Assembly (NCBI RefSeq): GCF_016412875.1 | Contig: NZ_JAEKPD010000006.1 | Coordinates: 123,881 to 187,880, forward strand | Source: Palleronia pontilimi | GTDB taxonomy: Bacteria; Pseudomonadota; Alphaproteobacteria; Rhodobacterales; Rhodobacteraceae | Reading direction: 5' to 3' | Length of the DNA: 64,000 nucleotides | Shown here: one piece after another, positions 46,774 through 55,249 of the stretch | How positions within the stretch are numbered: position 1 is the first letter of the stretch | Layout: each line of letters opens with the position of its first letter | Translations under genes and position numbers: made by a program | The notes under the pieces: generated by a model | The model's database searches: none | Told to the model about the DNA's origin: nothing | What the model saw: the letters and a program-made list of their open reading frames with translations, nothing else

Positions 46774-47291
46774 GGCTTGCTTCTCATGCTTGGTCCACTG
46801 GCCCCTCGTGTACGAGCCTCCGTGCTGAACGTCAATTCTTACTTTTTTTGTCGGGAACTGATTTCAGCCCTTTTCGTGATGGGTAAGGGCCGATCGACCC
46901 GCTCTCACTGAAAGCACAGGTTCGAACTTGTCGAACGATGAATTACCGCTCGTCGGAAGCTCGATTTGCATGCGCCGCAAGGGTGCTCTCTTCGCCCGCG
47001 GCAAAGGCGACAAGTCTCGGATGTCCATGCCTGTGCCGGTTCGATGAACGGCAAGACGGGGCGTGGCATCCGTGTAATCAAGCGCGTCTCACGGCTCTGC
47101 CTGCGGGAATGGGACCCCCGCCCAGAGGCCGACCCGCGTTACATGTTCTCTGACCATTGCGCCGATGGAAGTGATCCATCGGCGCAATGGTCGTCTTGTA
47201 GATGCCGAACCCGCGTCTGCGACATATCGGTGGGGAGCCTGCAGGCCGCATCTGGCAGGGTAGCCCGGCAGCTACCGCGCGTTTGCGTTGT
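46774..47291. other. 518-bp intergenic region with a strong hairpin
   Basis: The region separates the Glu-Gly repeat gene (start at 46773) from the end of the guanidine operon (47292). It should contain the promoter of the former; no clear -35/-10 or Fur-type palindrome is visible. Short frames here lack ribosome sites and family resemblance. The only evident structure is the hairpin at 47152-47192. Confidence 0.5.
47152..47192 (-). terminator. Perfect 18-bp inverted repeat downstream of the guanidine operon
   Basis: GACCATTGCGCCGATGGA and its exact complement flank a 5-base loop. It lies 100 bases past the last stop codon of the minus-strand operon. No U-run follows on that strand, so it could terminate with Rho, stabilise the mRNA 3' end, or be the terminus of a small mobile element. 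Confidence 0.5.
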
Positions 47292-47465
47292 CTATTTGGC
47301 GGACTTGCTCTTGGCGTAGACGACGGCTGCCATTGCAATCAGTCCGCACGCGGTCAGGACAGGCCAGGCGTGCGCATCCGCGTGGGCGTGCGGCAGGCTT
47401 GCGGTGTGTGCCAGCGCGGGACCGGCGGTCAGCAGGGACAGGGCGAAGAGGGTCGTGGTCTTCAT
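47292..47465 (-). CDS. 57-residue His-containing membrane protein, last gene of the guanidine operon
   Basis: A short frame encodes MKTTTLFALSLLTAGPALA (signal peptide), then a periplasmic segment HTASLPHAHADAHAW with five His, a membrane helix (PVLTACGLIAMAAVVYA) and a basic KSKSAK tail. Its ATG overlaps the stop of the His-rich gene (ATGA), which strongly supports translation. The form (cleaved signal, His-rich loop, one helix) suggests metal capture at the membrane, for example help to a nickel uptake system; that is inference. Confidence 0.72.
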   Translation of the reverse strand: MKTTTLFALSLLTAGPALAHTASLPHAHADAHAWPVLTACGLIAMAAVVYAKSKSAK

Positions 47466-47905
47466 GAGTCGATCTCTTTCTTTCGGGTTGTCAGGAAGTC
47501 GCGCAGGTCGAGTGACGATTTCTCGTCCATCGACACGTAGATCAGCGCCATGTTGGTGCGTTCTTGGACCATCTCCCCGGGGAACGGCAGGTAGGACAGC
47601 TCTCGCGACCCGAAGCTGGGCGACGCGGTGCCCACCTGCCAGTCGGTCGTCAGTTCCACGTCCACCAGCTTCAGCGCGGTCTTGCCGCCCTGCCCCGGTC
47701 GCTCGAACGGGACACCGGCCAGCTTGAGGTAGCTGGTCTTGTCCTTGGCCTGAACGAACCCGTCGATGAACTGGGTCGCCAGAACCTGCAGGTCTGCGGC
47801 CACGTCTTCGGTGTGCATGTGGCTGTGCAGGTGATCGGCGTCGTGAGGATGATTATGGTCATGCGGATGGTGGTGATGGTCGTGCGGGGCGTGGTCATGG
47901 GGCAT
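47462..47905 (-). CDS. His-rich protein, candidate nickel-handling partner of guanidine hydrolase
   Basis: 147 residues from MPHDHAPHDHHHHPHDHNHP; 15 of the first 31 residues are His, a pattern seen in the metal-storage tails of HypB and UreE. The rest (about 35-147) is a soluble domain with LKLAGVPFERPGQGGKTALK and SYLPFPGEMVQERTNMALIY that I do not recognise. There is no signal peptide. It begins 4 bases after the hydrolase stop codon. As no hypA or hypB copy is present in the operon, it may deliver nickel to the hydrolase (inference). Confidence 0.8.
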   Translation of the reverse strand: MPHDHAPHDHHHHPHDHNHPHDADHLHSHMHTEDVAADLQVLATQFIDGFVQAKDKTSYLKLAGVPFERPGQGGKTALKLVDVELTTDWQVGTASPSFGSRELSYLPFPGEMVQERTNMALIYVSMDEKSSLDLRDFLTTRKKEIDS

Positions 47906-47909
47906 GGCG

Positions 47910-49184
47910 CTATCCGATCTTGTGAGGTTCGGGATTCGACCAGCGCTTGCCTTCGAAATCACCGCGGGGAATGGCCACCGGCTTGTCGATATGGCGTTTG
48001 TGCGCGCCAAGCTTGCCATGCGAGACCAGCGATCCCAGGACGTCGACGATCACCCGCGTGCCCATCAGGGCCGTGATCTCGGACTGATCGTAGGGCGGGC
48101 TGACCTCGACCAGCTCCATGCCGCAGATGCCTTCCGCCGCGACCATGGATGCCAGCGCAAGCGCCTCGCGCGGAAGAAAGCCGCCCGGTTCGGGCCAGCC
48201 GGTGCCCGGCACGAAGCCACAGTCGATGCTGTCGATATCGAAGGACATATAGACCATGTCCACGCCGTCCCATGCCATTTCCAGCGCCATCTCGGCGGTC
48301 TTGTGGATACCCATCGCTTCCATGTCGGACATGGTGATGATGTTGGTGTTGCGCTCTCGGGCGACCTTCACGGCCTCTCGCGGGACCTGCCAGCCACCGA
48401 TGCCGACCTGGACCAGGTTCTTGGGCGACACGTTCGGCATGTTCGTCGCATGGAACCACGGGGTCGTGTGCATGCGCTCGTCCAGGTCCTTTTCCTGGAT
48501 GTCGGCGTGGCGGTCGAAATGCACGATCCCGATCTTCTTCGAGGTGCATTCCGCGATGCCGCGCAGGCATGGAAAGCCGATCGAATGGTCGCCGCCGATC
48601 ATGATCGGCAGGCTGCCGGATGAAAACACGTGGCTGACCGCCCGGCTGATCTGGTCGAAGCTCTTTTCGATGTTGGCCGGGATGGTGAACACGTCGCCGG
48701 CGTCGCACAGGGTCATCTGCTCGCGCAGATCGACGCCGGTCTCGTAGTTATATGGCGTGTAGAGGGCGCTGATCTTGCGCACGCCCTGCGGGCCGAATCG
48801 GGTGCCGGCGCGGTAGGTCGTGCCGCCGTCGAACGGTATGCCCAAGACGGTCGCGTCGTAATGGGCGACCTCCTGCACGTCCTCGGCGTAGGGCGCCTTG
48901 AGGAACGTGTTGATGCCCGCGTAATGCGGCAGCTCGCCGCGCGCGAAGGTGGGGATGGACTTGTCGTCGATGCTGTCGGCACCCGTCAGGCCCATGCGCA
49001 GCGCCCAGCGGCGCTCTTCGTCCCAACGGCCTTCGGGAAGCTCTCCTTCCTTCTGCATGGCCTTCCAGCCACCCAGCTTGGTCAGGTCGGGATGGTGGTC
49101 ACGACGGTCACGGGCCGACAATCGGTCAGCCATATCGCGTGGATGGCGAGAGCGCGCTTCGGCGCGGCTAAGATCAGAGAACAT
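47910..49184 (-). CDS. gdmH: Ureohydrolase-family enzyme, probable guanidine hydrolase (GdmH type)
   Basis: 424 residues. All six binuclear-metal ligands are present: His200 (GGDHSIGFP), Asp224, His226, Asp228 (HFDRHADIQ), Asp316 and Asp318 (SFDIDSIDCG). The protein has an N-terminal extension of about 100 residues and departs from agmatinase/arginase consensus (DRH for DAH; DCGFVPGTGWPEPGG for DPxxxPGTGTPxPGG), as I recall for the Ni-dependent guanidine hydrolases of cyanobacteria. The guanidine-I riboswitch upstream supports conversion of guanidine to urea and ammonia. The ATG at 49184 follows AAGGGAGA. Confidence 0.87.
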   Translation of the reverse strand: MFSDLSRAEARSRHPRDMADRLSARDRRDHHPDLTKLGGWKAMQKEGELPEGRWDEERRWALRMGLTGADSIDDKSIPTFARGELPHYAGINTFLKAPYAEDVQEVAHYDATVLGIPFDGGTTYRAGTRFGPQGVRKISALYTPYNYETGVDLREQMTLCDAGDVFTIPANIEKSFDQISRAVSHVFSSGSLPIMIGGDHSIGFPCLRGIAECTSKKIGIVHFDRHADIQEKDLDERMHTTPWFHATNMPNVSPKNLVQVGIGGWQVPREAVKVARERNTNIITMSDMEAMGIHKTAEMALEMAWDGVDMVYMSFDIDSIDCGFVPGTGWPEPGGFLPREALALASMVAAEGICGMELVEVSPPYDQSEITALMGTRVIVDVLGSLVSHGKLGAHKRHIDKPVAIPRGDFEGKRWSNPEPHKIG

Positions 49185-49280
49185 CACTGTCTCCCTTATG
49201 TGCCCCAATACACGGGGCGGTCTGTACGGGCCTTGGCAAACCTGTCTGCGCGGGGCCCGGCGGCGCGCAGGAGGGAGCTC

Positions 49281-50048
49281 TCAATGCGCGGCCAGCGAGG
49301 GGTACCAGTCGAGGATGTGCTGGAAGGGCATACCGCCGTCGCGGGCATCGAAATCATAGGTGACCGTGGCGCCGAAGGCCTCGGGCGCGTGGGGATCCCA
49401 GCGCGGCTTGTCGAAGACCAGGACGCGGTCCCCCAGTTTGAAGCCCTCGCTCAGATCGTGAGTGACCATGAAGACGGTCATCTTCGTCTCGGCCCGCAAG
49501 TCGGTCAGGAAGTCGTGCATGGCGATCCGTGTCCCGGGATCCAGCGCACCGAAGGGCTCGTCCAGCAACAGGATACGGGGCCGTGCCGTCAGCGCCTGGC
49601 CGATGGCAAGGCGCTGCTGCATCCCGCCCGACAGCGTTGCGGGATATTGTTTGGCGACATGGCCCAAACCGATGCGATCCAGCGTCTCGTCCGCGCGTTC
49701 GCGGGCGGCGCGCAACTTCGAGCCGAAGAAGCGTCCCAGACCGCTCGGGAAGCTTTCGGCGGCGACGATGTTGTCGCGCACGGTCATGTGCGGAAAGACG
49801 GAATACTTCTGAAAGACCACGCCACGCTCGCGTCCCGGCTCGCGGGCAGGGTCGCCGCCATCGATGCGGATCTCTCCGCGACTGGGCGTCTCGTCGGCCA
49901 GCAGCAGGCGCAGGAAGGTGGATTTCCCGCAGCCCGAAGCCCCGACGATCGAGACGAACTCGCCCTCGGTCACGTCCAGGTTGACGCGCTCGATGATCGA
50001 CCGCTGGCCGTAGCTTTGCCAGACGTCGGTGACTTCCACGAAGCTCAC
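49281..50048 (-). CDS. ABC transporter ATP-binding protein of the guanidine operon
   Basis: 255 residues of the taurine/sulfonate/nitrate-type import ATPases. Walker A GASGCGKS, Q-loop VVFQKYSVFPH, signature LSGGMQQRLAIGQAL and Walker B ILLLDEPFGALD are intact. The start is a GTG at 50048 overlapping the permease stop (GTGA). A C-terminal tail after the ATPase core (RWDPHAPEAFGATVTYDFDA) is specific to this subgroup. It should power guanidinium uptake with the two upstream proteins. Confidence 0.93.
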   Translation of the reverse strand: MSFVEVTDVWQSYGQRSIIERVNLDVTEGEFVSIVGASGCGKSTFLRLLLADETPSRGEIRIDGGDPAREPGRERGVVFQKYSVFPHMTVRDNIVAAESFPSGLGRFFGSKLRAARERADETLDRIGLGHVAKQYPATLSGGMQQRLAIGQALTARPRILLLDEPFGALDPGTRIAMHDFLTDLRAETKMTVFMVTHDLSEGFKLGDRVLVFDKPRWDPHAPEAFGATVTYDFDARDGGMPFQHILDWYPSLAAH

Positions 50049-50857
50049 AGCCCTTCCTCCAGCCAAGGGAAGGCGGCGCGAGAGATGGCCTTCAGCGCCC
50101 AATCGATCAGGAAGGCGAGCAGCGTGATCCAGATGACGTAGGTCAGGATGATATCCATCGCGAGATACCGGCGGACAAGGAAGATGCGGTAGCCCAGCCC
50201 CGAATCCGCCGCGACCGCCTCGGCCGCGATCAGGAACAGCCACGCGGCCCCCAGCGACAGGCGCACCGACTGGATCAGGCGCGGAATGATCTTCGGCAGC
50301 ACGACGCGCAGGGCGATGACCGCGGTCGATGCACCAAGGGTCTGCGCCTTGACGATTTCTTCGTGGGGAATGTCGAGCACGCGTTGGCTGAGGTCACGGG
50401 TGATGAAGGGCGTGATGCCCACCACGATCAGGACGACCTTCGAGGTCTCTCCCAGGCCGAACACGATGAACAGGATCGGCAGCAGCGCCAGCGGCGGCAC
50501 CATGGACAGCACGGCGACGAAATCGGACAGGGTGCGTCGCGCGTAGGGCAGCATCCCGATCAACACGCCAAGAAAGGTTGCCAGTGCGGCAGCGATGGCC
50601 ACCCCGATACCCAGGCGCCGCAGGCTGGCCCAGGTGTCGGACCAGAGCAGGATCTCTCCAGTGCGGCGGTCACCTTCGGTGAACAGCTGCTTGGCGGTCG
50701 CGGCGATGGTTTCCGGTGCGGGCAACAGCTTGTCCGAGGGGTTGGCGCTCAGCCGGATTTCCGACCCGATCCAGTAGGCGATGATGACGGCGACAAAGGG
50801 CAGAGCCGCCAGAAGCACAGCGGTGGGCCGATCGGGACGTCGATTGATCAAGCGCAT
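50045..50857 (-). CDS. ABC transporter permease of the guanidine operon
   Basis: 270 residues, six predicted membrane helices, with the BPD_transp_1 cytoplasmic loop (RLIQSVRLSLGAAWLFLIAAE) that contacts the ATPase. It is of the TauC/SsuC type. It sits between the binding protein and ATPase genes, overlapping the latter by four bases. Confidence 0.93.
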   Translation of the reverse strand: MRLINRRPDRPTAVLLAALPFVAVIIAYWIGSEIRLSANPSDKLLPAPETIAATAKQLFTEGDRRTGEILLWSDTWASLRRLGIGVAIAAALATFLGVLIGMLPYARRTLSDFVAVLSMVPPLALLPILFIVFGLGETSKVVLIVVGITPFITRDLSQRVLDIPHEEIVKAQTLGASTAVIALRVVLPKIIPRLIQSVRLSLGAAWLFLIAAEAVAADSGLGYRIFLVRRYLAMDIILTYVIWITLLAFLIDWALKAISRAAFPWLEEGL

Positions 50858-50918
50858 CTCGGGCTCCGATGCCGGGGATCAGGCCCGGCCCCGCACCGGC
50901 GGGACCGGGCGGTGGTCA

Positions 50919-51980
50919 CTACAGATCGCCTTCGGCGGCCATCTGCATGAAGCTGGCATCGAAGCGAAACTTGACGTTGCCCTCGTCGCCGGTGATCGTC
51001 CCGTCGGGATATTCGATCCCGATGAAATCCGCCGACGGCGCGCCGACGCCAAGGATGCCCTTGTCGAACAGGAACTCGGCGATGTTTACCATCGTGTCGG
51101 GCAGCTCCGCGCTTTTGGCCTGCGCCACACCATCCGCGGGCGCGTAGAACATCTCGGTCGCGTCGAGTTGCGACTGGTAGCCTGCCAGATCCGTACCGGA
51201 CGCTTCGGCCATCGCGGTCAGAACTTCCTCGTCACCCGCTGCCATCAGACCCATCACTTCGTACCATGCGCCGACCAGCGCGCGTCCGAAATCGGGGTTG
51301 GCGTCCAGGGTTTCGGTGTTCACGACCATCAGGTCCAGGATTTCTCCGGGGATTTGCGAACTGTCGAACAAGGTCGTCGCATCGGGGTTCGATGCCAGGA
51401 TTTCCGACACCAGCGGGTTCCATGTCACGACGGTGTCCACATCATCGCTGGCAAAGGCCGCGATCATGTCCGCGTCGGACGTGTTCACGATGCCAGCAAG
51501 ATCGCGCTCGGACAGGCCGACCGTATCCAGCGCGCGGGCCAGCAAGTAGTGAGAGACCGATAGTTCCACGAGGTTGACAGACGTGCCCGCGAGGTCTTCG
51601 AGCGTCGTGTCGCCGGACGCGATCACCGCGTCGTTGCCATTGGAGAAGTCGCCGATGATCAGCGCGGTTGTGTCGACGCCACCACCGGCCGGGATCGACA
51701 GCGTGTCCATGTTGGTGGCCGAGACGCCGTCGAATGCCCCTGCGGTGTACTGGTTGATGGATTCGACATAGTCGTTGATCTGAACGATATCGACGGTGAT
51801 GCCGTACTTCTCGGCCCACTTGTCCATGATGCCGGACTCGTCCAGATACCCCCACGGCATCCAGCCGACATAGATCGACCAGGCGATGGAGAAGTCAGTT
51901 TTCTCTTGGGCGAAGGCGGGCGACGCGGTGGCGGTGGCCAATCCGATGGCGGCGGCGGCAAGGTACTTGGCTCTGGTCAT
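50919..51980 (-). CDS. ABC transporter substrate-binding protein of the guanidine operon
   Basis: 353 residues with a Sec signal peptide (MTRAKYLAAAAIGLATATAS, cut after AFA) and a NMT1/TauA-type periplasmic-binding fold (SIAWSIYVGWMPWGYLDESG). The ATG at 51980 has GGGGAT 7 bases upstream; an ATG 39 bases earlier lacks this. It is the first gene after the guanidine-I riboswitch, so guanidine or a guanidine-containing compound is the likely ligand. Confidence 0.92.
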   Translation of the reverse strand: MTRAKYLAAAAIGLATATASPAFAQEKTDFSIAWSIYVGWMPWGYLDESGIMDKWAEKYGITVDIVQINDYVESINQYTAGAFDGVSATNMDTLSIPAGGGVDTTALIIGDFSNGNDAVIASGDTTLEDLAGTSVNLVELSVSHYLLARALDTVGLSERDLAGIVNTSDADMIAAFASDDVDTVVTWNPLVSEILASNPDATTLFDSSQIPGEILDLMVVNTETLDANPDFGRALVGAWYEVMGLMAAGDEEVLTAMAEASGTDLAGYQSQLDATEMFYAPADGVAQAKSAELPDTMVNIAEFLFDKGILGVGAPSADFIGIEYPDGTITGDEGNVKFRFDASFMQMAAEGDL

Positions 51981-52080
51981 AGGGCATCCCCGTTGGTCAG
52001 CGTCCCGCCCGATGGTCATGTCTGTCAGGTCGGATCCGCGGGCGGAACAGGAGGTTGGTGCGGGTCAAACCTGCGCAGTG

Positions 52081-52180
52081 CGTCTCCCGGGATTTTGCCC
52101 CGCCGTGTGCCTAACCGGAATTTGCCGGCCGGGTGGTGTTTCTTGGACCTGACCCGCAATGCGGCGGAACCCTAAACACC
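52081..52180 (-). promoter_or_regulatory. Guanidine-I (ykkC) riboswitch
   Basis: On the minus strand the conserved ykkC blocks appear in order: AGGGTTCCG, then CAGGTCCAAGA, then ACACGG, then GGGGCAAAATCCCGGGAGA. The P1 helix is formed by GGTGTTT (52174-52180) with AAACACC (52134-52140). The class binds guanidinium and turns on downstream genes. It ends about 100 bases before the start of the substrate-binding protein gene. Confidence 0.94.
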
Positions 52181-52480
52181 CTGCATTTCCATCCAGACAG
52201 GTGGACGACCTGCTGCATCAAGCTTGTCAGTCGCGCACTGCCGACGACTTCCGCACATGCCACATTAATGAGCATTCAATCGCGCGAATGCCTGATGCAA
52301 GTGCGAGAAAACGCTGCGGCCAGCAAAACCCATTCGAAGTGCTGCGGCCCGTCGTTGAGCGGATGCGTGCAGCTCAAAACGTCGCGGTCCCGAGCCGAGG
52401 ATGGTGGTCGGCGGAATGCGTCGCTCTATTCGTCAGCCTCGAAGATCATGCACCCCAGAGAACACCCGACACCTGCTGCC
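52181..52480. other. Upstream region of the guanidine operon
   Basis: About 300 bases between the riboswitch and the end of the SDR gene, which points the same way. It must hold the operon promoter and the SDR 3' end; I see no convincing -35/-10 pair, terminator or coding frame. Confidence 0.4.
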
Positions 52481-53317
52481 TCAGCCCTCGATCTCGCCAG
52501 CTGGTCTGGCGGCCCGGAGCATATCGCCGATCATCTGGCCGAGCTGACCCGATCCGCGCTGATACAGGGCCCCGTCCACCGAGAGGATTTGTCCCGAAAT
52601 GTATGTCGCAAGGTCCGAGGCCAGGAAGAGACAGGCATTGGCGACATCGTCCTTGGTGCCCAGGCGCCCCAGTGGAATATTGCGGCGCACCATCTCCAGG
52701 GCATCCTGCGTCGGCGCCAGTCGCCGCGCGCCTTCCGTGTCCTCGATATAGCCCGGCACGACCGAGTTGATGCGGATGCCTTCCGGCGACCATTCAAGCG
52801 ACAGGCTCCGGGTGATCATGTCGACGCCCGCTTTCGCCGCGCAGACATGCGCCTGGCCTTCGTAGGGAAGAAACGCCTGCGGGGCAGAGATGTTGATGAT
52901 GCTGCCGCCCGGTCGCGACATGAAAGGATACGCGGCCTTCAGGACGTGGATCGTGCCCATGAGGTCGATATCCACGACCGTCTTGAACGCATTCACCGAC
53001 ATGTCGGCGGCCAAGGCGGGGAAGTTTCCCGCCGCCCCGGACACGAGCACATCGATCGTTCCGAGCTCTGCCGCGAACCATGCCAGGCCATCCGAGACCA
53101 GGGCCGGATCCCGCACGTCGAAGGCGCGACCGATCGCCTTTGCCGCGCCCGCTTCCTGAAGGGCGACGATCGTGTCGTCCACCTTGGCCTGGGACCGGCT
53201 GGCGACCGCCACCGCGGCGCCCGCGCGGGCGAAGCTTTCCGCGATCCCGCGGTTGATGCCGCTCGTCCCGCCGACCACGACGACGGTCTTGCCGCTGAAA
53301 TCCAGTTTGACGTTCAC
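52481..53317 (-). CDS. SDR oxidoreductase, 2,4-dienoyl-CoA-reductase-like
   Basis: 278 residues of the classical SDR fold: VVVVGGTSGINRGIAESFA binds the cofactor and NISAPQAFLPYEGQAHVCAA precedes the catalytic lysine (AAKAGVDMITRSL). The usual Tyr of YxxxK is replaced by the HVCAAK pattern, as in dienoyl-CoA reductases, which use a different active-site arrangement. GGxxGIxxxIA-type loop and VPGYIEDTEGARRL also fit. It is followed by the guanidine operon on the same strand but separated by its own leader. Confidence 0.85.
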   Translation of the reverse strand: MNVKLDFSGKTVVVVGGTSGINRGIAESFARAGAAVAVASRSQAKVDDTIVALQEAGAAKAIGRAFDVRDPALVSDGLAWFAAELGTIDVLVSGAAGNFPALAADMSVNAFKTVVDIDLMGTIHVLKAAYPFMSRPGGSIINISAPQAFLPYEGQAHVCAAKAGVDMITRSLSLEWSPEGIRINSVVPGYIEDTEGARRLAPTQDALEMVRRNIPLGRLGTKDDVANACLFLASDLATYISGQILSVDGALYQRGSGQLGQMIGDMLRAARPAGEIEG

Positions 53318-53492
53318 CTTCAGCCCTCCGCCCCATCCAAGACGCCGAAGCCTAGCCGACCGGGCGCTCTTTGGGATAGCCGGAATCGATCATCGACACC
53401 GGCCCATAGCTGCGATCCGTGAGCCGAGGTGATGCCGCCGTTCGCCGCGACTGCGCGTTCGGAATTGCGCCGTCGGGCGACTTCTTTAGCCG

Positions 53493-54404
53493 TCACTCCG
53501 CGGCTTGGGACAGTTGCTCTGGCGTGACCTCGTCGGCCTCGGCTTCCGAGCGCAACCAGTGTCGGAATGCGGCGATCCGCGCGTCGTCCGCACGGGCTTC
53601 CGGACAGGCGATCGCGTAGATCGCCATGGGCCGCGTCGTCACGTCGAAAAGGCGCTGCAATCGGCCCGAAGCGATCGTGCCGCGCACCACCGCATCGTAG
53701 GCCAGCGACACGCCCTGATGCTGCTCGACCATGGTCGTCGCAAGCTCGCAATTGGGGTAAGTCGGCCCGGGCGGCAGGTCCGCACCGGCAAGGCCCGCCC
53801 CGGCGAACCAGTCGGCCCAGGCATCGTCCGTCTCATCGTAGAAAAGCGTGAGGCGCAGCAGATCCTTCGGGTGCCGCACGTCTTCGCGCGCCCGCAACGC
53901 CGGAGAGATCACCGGATACCGGGCCGAGGCCATCAGCGGCTCGACCAGCAAGCCGGGCGTCGGGCGGTCGGACCATTGGATGACGATATCGGCGTCGTTC
54001 GTGGCGAAATCAAGCGAGGGGGCGCCGTTCGAGACCCGCAGCCGGATGTCGCGGGCGAAGTCGAGCTTGGGCAAGCGCGGCACCAGCCAGCGCGCGGCAA
54101 AGCCGGGCGTCGAGAGAACGCGCAAGACGCGCGGCGCCGCGCGCACGCGTTCGGTTTCTTCGGTGAAGGCGTCCAGCAGGTAGGTCAGCTTTCCGGCGTA
54201 AGCCTCGCCCGTGAGGGTCAGCGCGATCCGGTTGCCCGAACGCTCGAAGAGCTGGGTGTCAAGGAACCCCTCGAGCGCCTTGATCTGGTGGCTGACGGCC
54301 GATGGCGTCAGGCAAAGCTCGCCCGCCGCGGCCTTGACCGACAGGTGCCGCGCTGTGGCCTCGAAGGCGCGGACGGCTGCGAAGGGGGGAAGCTTGCGTC
54401 CCAT
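53493..54404 (-). CDS. LysR-family regulator, GcvA-like
   Basis: 303 residues beginning MGRKLPPFAAVRAFEATARH, the usual start of GcvA/AmpR-type LysR proteins. The HTH is SVKAAAGELCLTPSAVSHQI. The effector domain is complete. It is divergent from the gene for a small HExxH protein, which it may control; no connection to the gcv operon 50 kb away is implied. Confidence 0.92.
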   Translation of the reverse strand: MGRKLPPFAAVRAFEATARHLSVKAAAGELCLTPSAVSHQIKALEGFLDTQLFERSGNRIALTLTGEAYAGKLTYLLDAFTEETERVRAAPRVLRVLSTPGFAARWLVPRLPKLDFARDIRLRVSNGAPSLDFATNDADIVIQWSDRPTPGLLVEPLMASARYPVISPALRAREDVRHPKDLLRLTLFYDETDDAWADWFAGAGLAGADLPPGPTYPNCELATTMVEQHQGVSLAYDAVVRGTIASGRLQRLFDVTTRPMAIYAIACPEARADDARIAAFRHWLRSEAEADEVTPEQLSQAAE

Positions 54405-54513
54405 CTATCTGCCTGAACTGAGCTCACGCGAGCCTGAAAAGCGATCGTTCGGTGCCGTAACGGAAACAGCGTAGCATCAGGATACCAAATCTCAAAATCA
54501 CGCAGCGGAGGGA

Positions 54514-55053
54514 ATGATGTACCGCTCCCGTCTAGCCGTGGCACTCGCCACGGCCCTGATAGCCCTTTGCCCGACACTTGCGCATGCCGAGAGCGCATCG
54601 CGACTGCCGGCGCCCGGATGGCAACACGCCGACAGCATGGTCACGCTCGTCTCATCGCTCGACGACTGGCTCGATGCGCGGACGGATTGGCCACGCCGTG
54701 ACGCGGTCCCGCGCGTTCGCCTTGTCAGCGAGTGGCAGGCGGCGGCGCGGCAGGGTCTGACGGCAAGTTTCCAGCGCGGTCGTCTTCGGGGTCTTTACGA
54801 TCCGGACCTGTCCGAGATCCTGTTGGTGCAGCCTTGGGACCCGCGCAATCCGGTGGATGTGGCCGTGTTGCTGCACGAACTTACCCATCACCGGCAGGCG
54901 CCGCATCACTGGTATTGCCCCGCCGCGCAGGAGCTTTCGGCCTACCGGCTGCAGGAAAGGTGGCTATCGGAAAAAGGCCTTGCACTTGACGTGAACTGGA
55001 TGGCCGTCGTGCTCGATGCCGGGTGCAGCCCCCGCGATATTCACCCGGAGTGA
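54514..55053 (+). CDS. Small exported protein with HExxH motif (DUF6647-like)
   Basis: 179 residues with a signal peptide (cut after AHA). Residues 118-128 read VLLHELTHHRQ: a HExxH zinc-site motif (His121, Glu122, His125). A downstream PAAQELSAYRLQERWL supplies a possible third ligand (Glu). Two cysteines (HWYCPA, DAGCSP) could form a disulfide. The overall pattern resembles small uncharacterised gluzincin-like proteins (DUF6647); protease activity is not shown. Divergent from the LysR gene. Confidence 0.72.
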   Translation: MMYRSRLAVALATALIALCPTLAHAESASRLPAPGWQHADSMVTLVSSLDDWLDARTDWPRRDAVPRVRLVSEWQAAARQGLTASFQRGRLRGLYDPDLSEILLVQPWDPRNPVDVAVLLHELTHHRQAPHHWYCPAAQELSAYRLQERWLSEKGLALDVNWMAVVLDAGCSPRDIHPE

Positions 55054-55249
55054 TCGGTCGGATGACGCGGCGTCCGAGACGCAATGCCGTGGTTTCATCT
55101 TCGGCGATCTTTGCAGAAGCGCCTTGAGATAGACCCGTGGCCATTGGCCTGCTTGCTCACCTCGAAAGGGCCCGCTGCACGAACCGGCGCCGCTTCGCAC
55201 CAAGTCTGACTGATCGCTCTGTGATGGACGCCGCGGGGCTCAAGTCCCC

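Noticed and set aside
46938..47319. Small genes between the Glu-Gly repeat gene and the guanidine operon
   Set aside because: The frames have no ribosome sites, include the 18-bp hairpin in their coding sequence, and resemble no family.
47910..49184. Agmatinase
   Set aside because: The metal site fits the family, but the guanidine-I riboswitch, the transporter and the altered active-site loops favour guanidine hydrolase.
53493..54404. GcvA regulator of the glycine cleavage operon
   Set aside because: Only the family resemblance suggests it; the gene is almost 50 kb from gcvTHP, which already has a riboswitch, and it is divergent from an unrelated gene.
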